A stretch of DNA of 64,000 nucleotides from positions 930,001-994,000 of the forward strand of contig NZ_CP019788.1 of NCBI RefSeq assembly GCF_002022665.1, given 5' to 3'. The DNA is from Bartonella sp. JB63 (GTDB lineage Bacteria > Pseudomonadota > Alphaproteobacteria > Rhizobiales > Rhizobiaceae). Both the position numbers and the translations under genes were made by a program. Under the pieces are notes generated by a model that worked only from the letters and a program-made list of their open reading frames with translations, ran no database searches and was not told the DNA's origin. This document shows positions 60,364-64,000 of the stretch, piece by piece (within the stretch, counting starts at the first letter, position 1; each line of letters begins with the position of its first letter).

Positions 60364-60571
60364 TACTTCATCTATACCTCTAAGACTAATTTAATTCGCC
60401 TACACTCATTCTATAAATATTATTCAAAACATAACTATGTCCTTATATTCTGCTTAATATTATATTTTCTTCACAAATTAAAGGCAACAAAACTGCTATT
60501 TTAAAATAACATTTTCAATTCTGCATATCATATTATCATGGACTCTAATATTAAAACTTCTCTTCTTCCAT

Positions 60572-61603
60572 TTAAACAAGAGCTACAAGATTTGAAAATT
60601 CTTCTCTTAAAGCATCTTCATCGGAATGATCAGGTTTTGTAACTTTAAAGCAAATATCACATACACGCTCCAATGCTTTTCCTTCCAAAAATGGAGCAGC
60701 ATTAGCAACAAGATGCATCTCTTGTTGTTTACCATGACAATGAAGAACAATATCACAACCTGCCGAAAAAATTTTACTTGTTAGATCTGAAAGATTTTTT
60801 GAAAGTTTACTCCCTGAAAGGGCTTTCATTGATAAATCATCCGACATTAAAAGCCCATCAAAACCTATTTTTTTACGAATAACATTTTCAATAACCCTTT
60901 TAGATAGCGTTGCTGGTAATTTATCATCAATCGCTTCATAAACGATATGGGCAGTCATTGCAGCCGGTAAATCAGATAAATTTTTAAATGGAACAAAATC
61001 ACTCTGCTCCAAAATATCAAGTGATGCATCTACACGTGCTAGCTCTAAATGTGTATCAGAAAATGCTCGCCCATGCCCAGGTATATGTTTCATTACCGGT
61101 AAAACACCACCATCTAAAAGCCCTCTAGCAGCAGAACGTCCCAATGCAGCAACAGCTTTTGGATCTTGAGAATAAGCGCGCGTTCCAATCACATCATGAG
61201 CTCCTGCCACGGGTACATCTAAAACGGGAATGCAATTCGCGTTAATACCATATCTCATCAAATCAAAAGCATGAAGCCGTGACATAATCCACGCAGCACG
61301 AATTCCTTTATTTTGATCTTTTTTATAAATTTCTCCTAAGGCTTTAGCAGCCGGATAATTGGGTACCAAAGGTGGACGCAAACGTTGCACTCTCCCACCT
61401 TCTTGATCAATAAAAATAAAAACATCATCACGTTTACTTAATTCACGTAAAGAAGTAGTAAGTGCTTTTAGATCATCCACTGCACCTATATTCCGCGCAA
61501 ACAAAATAAAAGCCCAAGGCTTATGCTCAATAATAAATTCTTTCTCATAATCTTCCAGAAAAAGACCAGAAACACCAGAAATTATAGCTTTTATTCCTGA
61601 CAT
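60572..61603 (-). CDS. nagZ: Beta-N-acetylhexosaminidase NagZ (GH3)
   Basis: Cytoplasmic muropeptide-recycling enzyme that removes GlcNAc from anhydro-muropeptides. GH3 landmarks: IFIDQEGGRVQRLRPP (substrate contacts), VMKHIPGHGRAFSDTHLELA (KHFPGHG-type loop with the catalytic His/Asp dyad) and GLLMSDDLSMKAL (nucleophile Asp). ATG at 61603 with GGGGAGG upstream gives 343 residues; the frame extends to a TTG at 61633. In other Rhizobiales scpA and scpB lie between this gene and tatA; they are not here. Confidence 0.95.
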   Translation of the reverse strand: MSGIKAIISGVSGLFLEDYEKEFIIEHKPWAFILFARNIGAVDDLKALTTSLRELSKRDDVFIFIDQEGGRVQRLRPPLVPNYPAAKALGEIYKKDQNKGIRAAWIMSRLHAFDLMRYGINANCIPVLDVPVAGAHDVIGTRAYSQDPKAVAALGRSAARGLLDGGVLPVMKHIPGHGRAFSDTHLELARVDASLDILEQSDFVPFKNLSDLPAAMTAHIVYEAIDDKLPATLSKRVIENVIRKKIGFDGLLMSDDLSMKALSGSKLSKNLSDLTSKIFSAGCDIVLHCHGKQQEMHLVANAAPFLEGKALERVCDICFKVTKPDHSDEDALREEFSNLVALV

Positions 61604-61910
61604 AATCATACCTCCCCAATACTGACTACCCAATATTTTTATAAAAAATTCCCAGTGTAGTTAAAATAACCTTATACCCAATATCAATTTAAAAGTCATA
61701 TCTTTAATATTATGTACAAAAAATCGCTTCTTTTAATAACAAGGATTGCTTTCCCATAAAAACTATCATTTAGAAAATTGCAAATTAAAAATATTATAAA
61801 ATAAAAATGATGCTAAACATTTACCGATTTAAAGAAAAATCTAATAAATTTTTATATTGTAAATTTAATCAAAAACGCAAAAAATCAAAATTATTTTCTT
61901 ATTAACATCA

Positions 61911-62816
61911 TCATGTACCTAAAGTCATGATAGGTTTCACAAACCAATCTGGATATATTGATTTAATAAAACAAGCTGCTTTTTGTGCTGCTTGCTGATC
62001 TTTAAAAATTCCAAAACACGTTGCACCTGAACCAGACATACGAGAAAAAAGAGCTCCACTTTTATCCAATGCATATAGGACTTCGGTCAACTGAGGAGCA
62101 ATTTTTAATGCAGGAATAAAAAGATCATTACGCGTTTCTTGTAAAGATTCAACCAATGAAAAAACCGTCTTGAAAGCAGATAAATCGATTTTCAAATGAG
62201 AATGATTACACTCTTCTAAAGCTTTAAAAATAGTCTCTGTAGCAATGTGCTGACCATGATTAACCAATACCATTGCAAAAGAACAAGCTTCCTTTACGGG
62301 TGTTATATCATCACCAATTCCTTTAACAAAAAGTGGCCGTTGATATTCCAACGCAAATAAACACATCGGAACATCAGCTCCAAGAACCAAGCTCATTTCT
62401 GCTAATTTTTCACAAGAACAATCAAGTTTCCATTGCCGATGTAACATATGCAATACGCTTGCAGCATCACCCGATCCACCTCCAATACCTGAAGCAATAG
62501 GCAATGTTTTAACAAGCCGAAAAAAGCTAGGTTTAGCATTTTTAGGAAATTTCTCGTGCATAAAATCACGGGCGCGGATAACCAAATTTTCTGTGTCAGA
62601 AACAATTCTATTCGCAAAAGGGCCTGTTACAACAAAGCGATCATTTTCAAAAGGCATATAACCTAAACAATCACCGCTAAGACTGAAATAAACCAAGCTT
62701 TCTAACAAATGATAGCCATCAGCACGCCGCCCTACAACGTGCAAAGCTAAATTCAATTTAATAGGCGTAAATACATAAAAACATTTTTTAAGCGAAACAT
62801 GTGCATTTGATATCAT
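61911..62816 (-). CDS. ispE: 4-diphosphocytidyl-2-C-methyl-D-erythritol kinase
   Basis: GHMP kinase of the MEP isoprenoid pathway. APIKLN-type start ([20 protein letters not shown]), ATP loop [20 protein letters not shown], and motif 3 [13 protein letters not shown]. 301 residues, slightly longer at the N-terminus than usual. ATG at 62816 overlaps the stop of the small gene upstream by 4 bp (ATGA), so they are coupled. Confidence 0.95.
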   Translation of the reverse strand: MISNAHVSLKKCFYVFTPIKLNLALHVVGRRADGYHLLESLVYFSLSGDCLGYMPFENDRFVVTGPFANRIVSDTENLVIRARDFMHEKFPKNAKPSFFRLVKTLPIASGIGGGSGDAASVLHMLHRQWKLDCSCEKLAEMSLVLGADVPMCLFALEYQRPLFVKGIGDDITPVKEACSFAMVLVNHGQHIATETIFKALEECNHSHLKIDLSAFKTVFSLVESLQETRNDLFIPALKIAPQLTEVLYALDKSGALFSRMSGSGATCFGIFKDQQAAQKAACFIKSIYPDWFVKPIMTLGT

Positions 62817-62992
62817 TGAACGTAATATTCACCTGTACAAGGATCTTTCACTAATGTTGCTTTTATACTTGTATATGATTTAACTTTTGAACGAAAGATA
62901 TACCGATATACTGATTGTAAACAGCACTTCAATAAACAATAGCTATAAAGAGCTATAGTACACATCAAACTAAATAAAATAAAACGTACCAT
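62813..62992 (-). CDS. Small membrane-anchored protein upstream of ispE
   Basis: 59 residues: [20 protein letters not shown] is a hydrophobic anchor; the polar tail ends [13 protein letters not shown], resembling the short C-terminal motif (LVRDPxTGEY) of small conserved Rhizobiales proteins. ATG at 62992, GGAG about 12 nt upstream, stop overlapping ispE by 4 bp. The tight coupling and the recognisable tail make it a real gene; function unknown. Confidence 0.7.
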   Translation of the reverse strand: MVRFILFSLMCTIALYSYCLLKCCLQSVYRYIFRSKVKSYTSIKATLVKDPCTGEYYVQ

Positions 62993-63068
62993 TGTTAATT
63001 TTTTCTCCTATTGGCATTTCTGATAACAATTAAAAACTTTTTAAGCATTTATTGAAGCACTATTTTCA

Positions 63069-63917
63069 TCACAAACCATACCGTTGCCAAAGTGCCCGCT
63101 CTTCTACCGCCATCATAACGCCATCAACTGCCTTATAAGCAACATCAGCAGAAATACCTAAAGGGACTTTAGATGATAAAAGACTTTTCGGAGGAGAAAT
63201 CAAACGTAACTTTGCATTATTACCAAACCTTTTTTTAATAACAGAACGGACATTACCTAATTCATCAATTAAGCCAAGCTCAACACCTTTTTGTCCGTTC
63301 CAAAACATTCCTGTAAAAATATTTGAATCATCTGACAACTTTGACGTGCGCCTTTCCTTAACCAAATCAATAAAAGTCTGATGAATTTCAAGTTGCAAAG
63401 ATTTTAAATGGTCAACATCTGTTTTCTTTTCTGGTTGAAATGGATCTAATGTAACCTTGTTTTTTCCTGCTGTATAGACACGACGCTCCACACCAATTTT
63501 CTTCAAAAGTTCAGGAAAACCAAAGGAAGCTGAGACAACACCAATGGAACCAACAATAGAGGAAGGATCAGCAAAAATTTCATCCCCAGCACAAGCAATC
63601 ATATAACCACCCGATGCTGCTACATCCTCAACAAATGTGAAAACCTGTTTGTTTTTTTCATTTGCCAAATCACGAATTCTCTGAAAAATAAGACGCGATT
63701 GAACAGGCGAACCACCAGGAGAGTTAATAATTAAAGCAACTACTGGTGATTTTTTATAAGAAAAAGCCTTATCTAAAAGGCTTGCACACCTCGCCAATGA
63801 CAGTGTATGTGACATCAATGAATTTGATGATATAATCGCTCCCTGAAGCCGTACTACAGGGATTTGAACCGTATTAGAATGAAAACAACGTGAAATTAAA
63901 TTCTTTATACAACCCAT
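63069..63917 (-). CDS. S49-family serine peptidase (SohB/SppA type)
   Basis: 282 residues from the ATG at 63917. Crotonase-like fold with SPGGSP (oxyanion loop), catalytic Ser103 in VAASGGYMIACAG, and a Lys in TAGKNKVT (K154) as the expected base. DPSSIVGSIGVVSASFG is a family motif. No clear signal peptide or membrane anchor, so a cytoplasmic or membrane-peripheral role is likely. Family degrades signal peptides or membrane protein fragments; the substrate here is unknown. Confidence 0.88.
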   Translation of the reverse strand: MGCIKNLISRCFHSNTVQIPVVRLQGAIISSNSLMSHTLSLARCASLLDKAFSYKKSPVVALIINSPGGSPVQSRLIFQRIRDLANEKNKQVFTFVEDVAASGGYMIACAGDEIFADPSSIVGSIGVVSASFGFPELLKKIGVERRVYTAGKNKVTLDPFQPEKKTDVDHLKSLQLEIHQTFIDLVKERRTSKLSDDSNIFTGMFWNGQKGVELGLIDELGNVRSVIKKRFGNNAKLRLISPPKSLLSSKVPLGISADVAYKAVDGVMMAVEERALWQRYGL

Positions 63918-64000
63918 CAAAACAAAAGCTCCCTATAAGAAATCCAAAAGACAAACAATTCTTATCAAATAAAACTCTTCATTTGAATTTAAGAAATAAA

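Overview
The window is from a Bartonella chromosome (Rhizobiales, Alphaproteobacteria). Three things show this: the Rhizobiales-type cell wall and division cluster; proteins made of a FIC domain plus a BID domain, or of BID alone, which are the Bep effectors of the Bartonella VirB/VirD4 type IV secretion system; and Bartonella-style autotransporters in an AT-rich, decaying genome. Species cannot be fixed from the sequence. A tandem BID array without VirB genes beside it would suit a lineage-3-like species, but that is inference.

About 1-20.5 kb is one long minus-strand dcw cluster: rsmH, ftsL, ftsI, murE, murF, mraY, murD, ftsW, murG, murC, murB, ddlB, ftsQ, ftsA, ftsZ, lpxC and the start of bamD. 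Together they make the peptidoglycan precursor, build the divisome and commit lipid A synthesis. Most junctions overlap or nearly touch. ftsI is split by a frameshift at an A8 run. RNase P RNA lies just upstream, and no mraZ is seen between it and rsmH.

21-30 kb holds scattered housekeeping and small genes: a lytic transglycosylase, a DUF2293 protein, ettA, a nicotinamidase, a DUF475 membrane protein, an XRE regulator and a YegP-like protein. It also holds a candidate small RNA with a G10 tract.

29.8-34 kb is a graveyard. A ribose-type operon (kinase, binding protein, permease, ATPase) is broken by stops, frameshifts and deletions, and is followed by what looks like an autotransporter fossil. 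34-44.4 kb carries two large paralogous autotransporters and the remnant of a third, around a creatininase / CobW GTPase / WD40 operon. The second autotransporter has seven copies of a 5-bp repeat in its signal peptide, so it is probably phase variable.

44.4-49.8 kb and 57.4-61.6 kb are the two halves of a conserved Rhizobiales block: yajC, a Mth938-like protein with a phytoene synthase relic, an NlpD-like LysM/M23 protein and pcm on one side; serS, tatC, tatB, tatA and nagZ on the other. Between pcm and serS, where surE usually sits, is a plus-strand Bep island (about 51-57 kb). It has one FIC-OB-BID protein with a degenerate Fic motif, two BID-only proteins, a BID fossil, and two BID proteins with N-terminal tyrosine motifs resembling ITIM, YEEI and YxN SH2-binding sites. 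ispE, an untracked 59-codon gene and a SohB/SppA-type protease finish the window.

The observations most worth following are the Bep island, the repeat-controlled autotransporter, a previously unannotated-looking 71-nt RNA gene near 46.7 kb with a consensus promoter and terminator, and the homopolymer frameshifts in ftsI and tatB.
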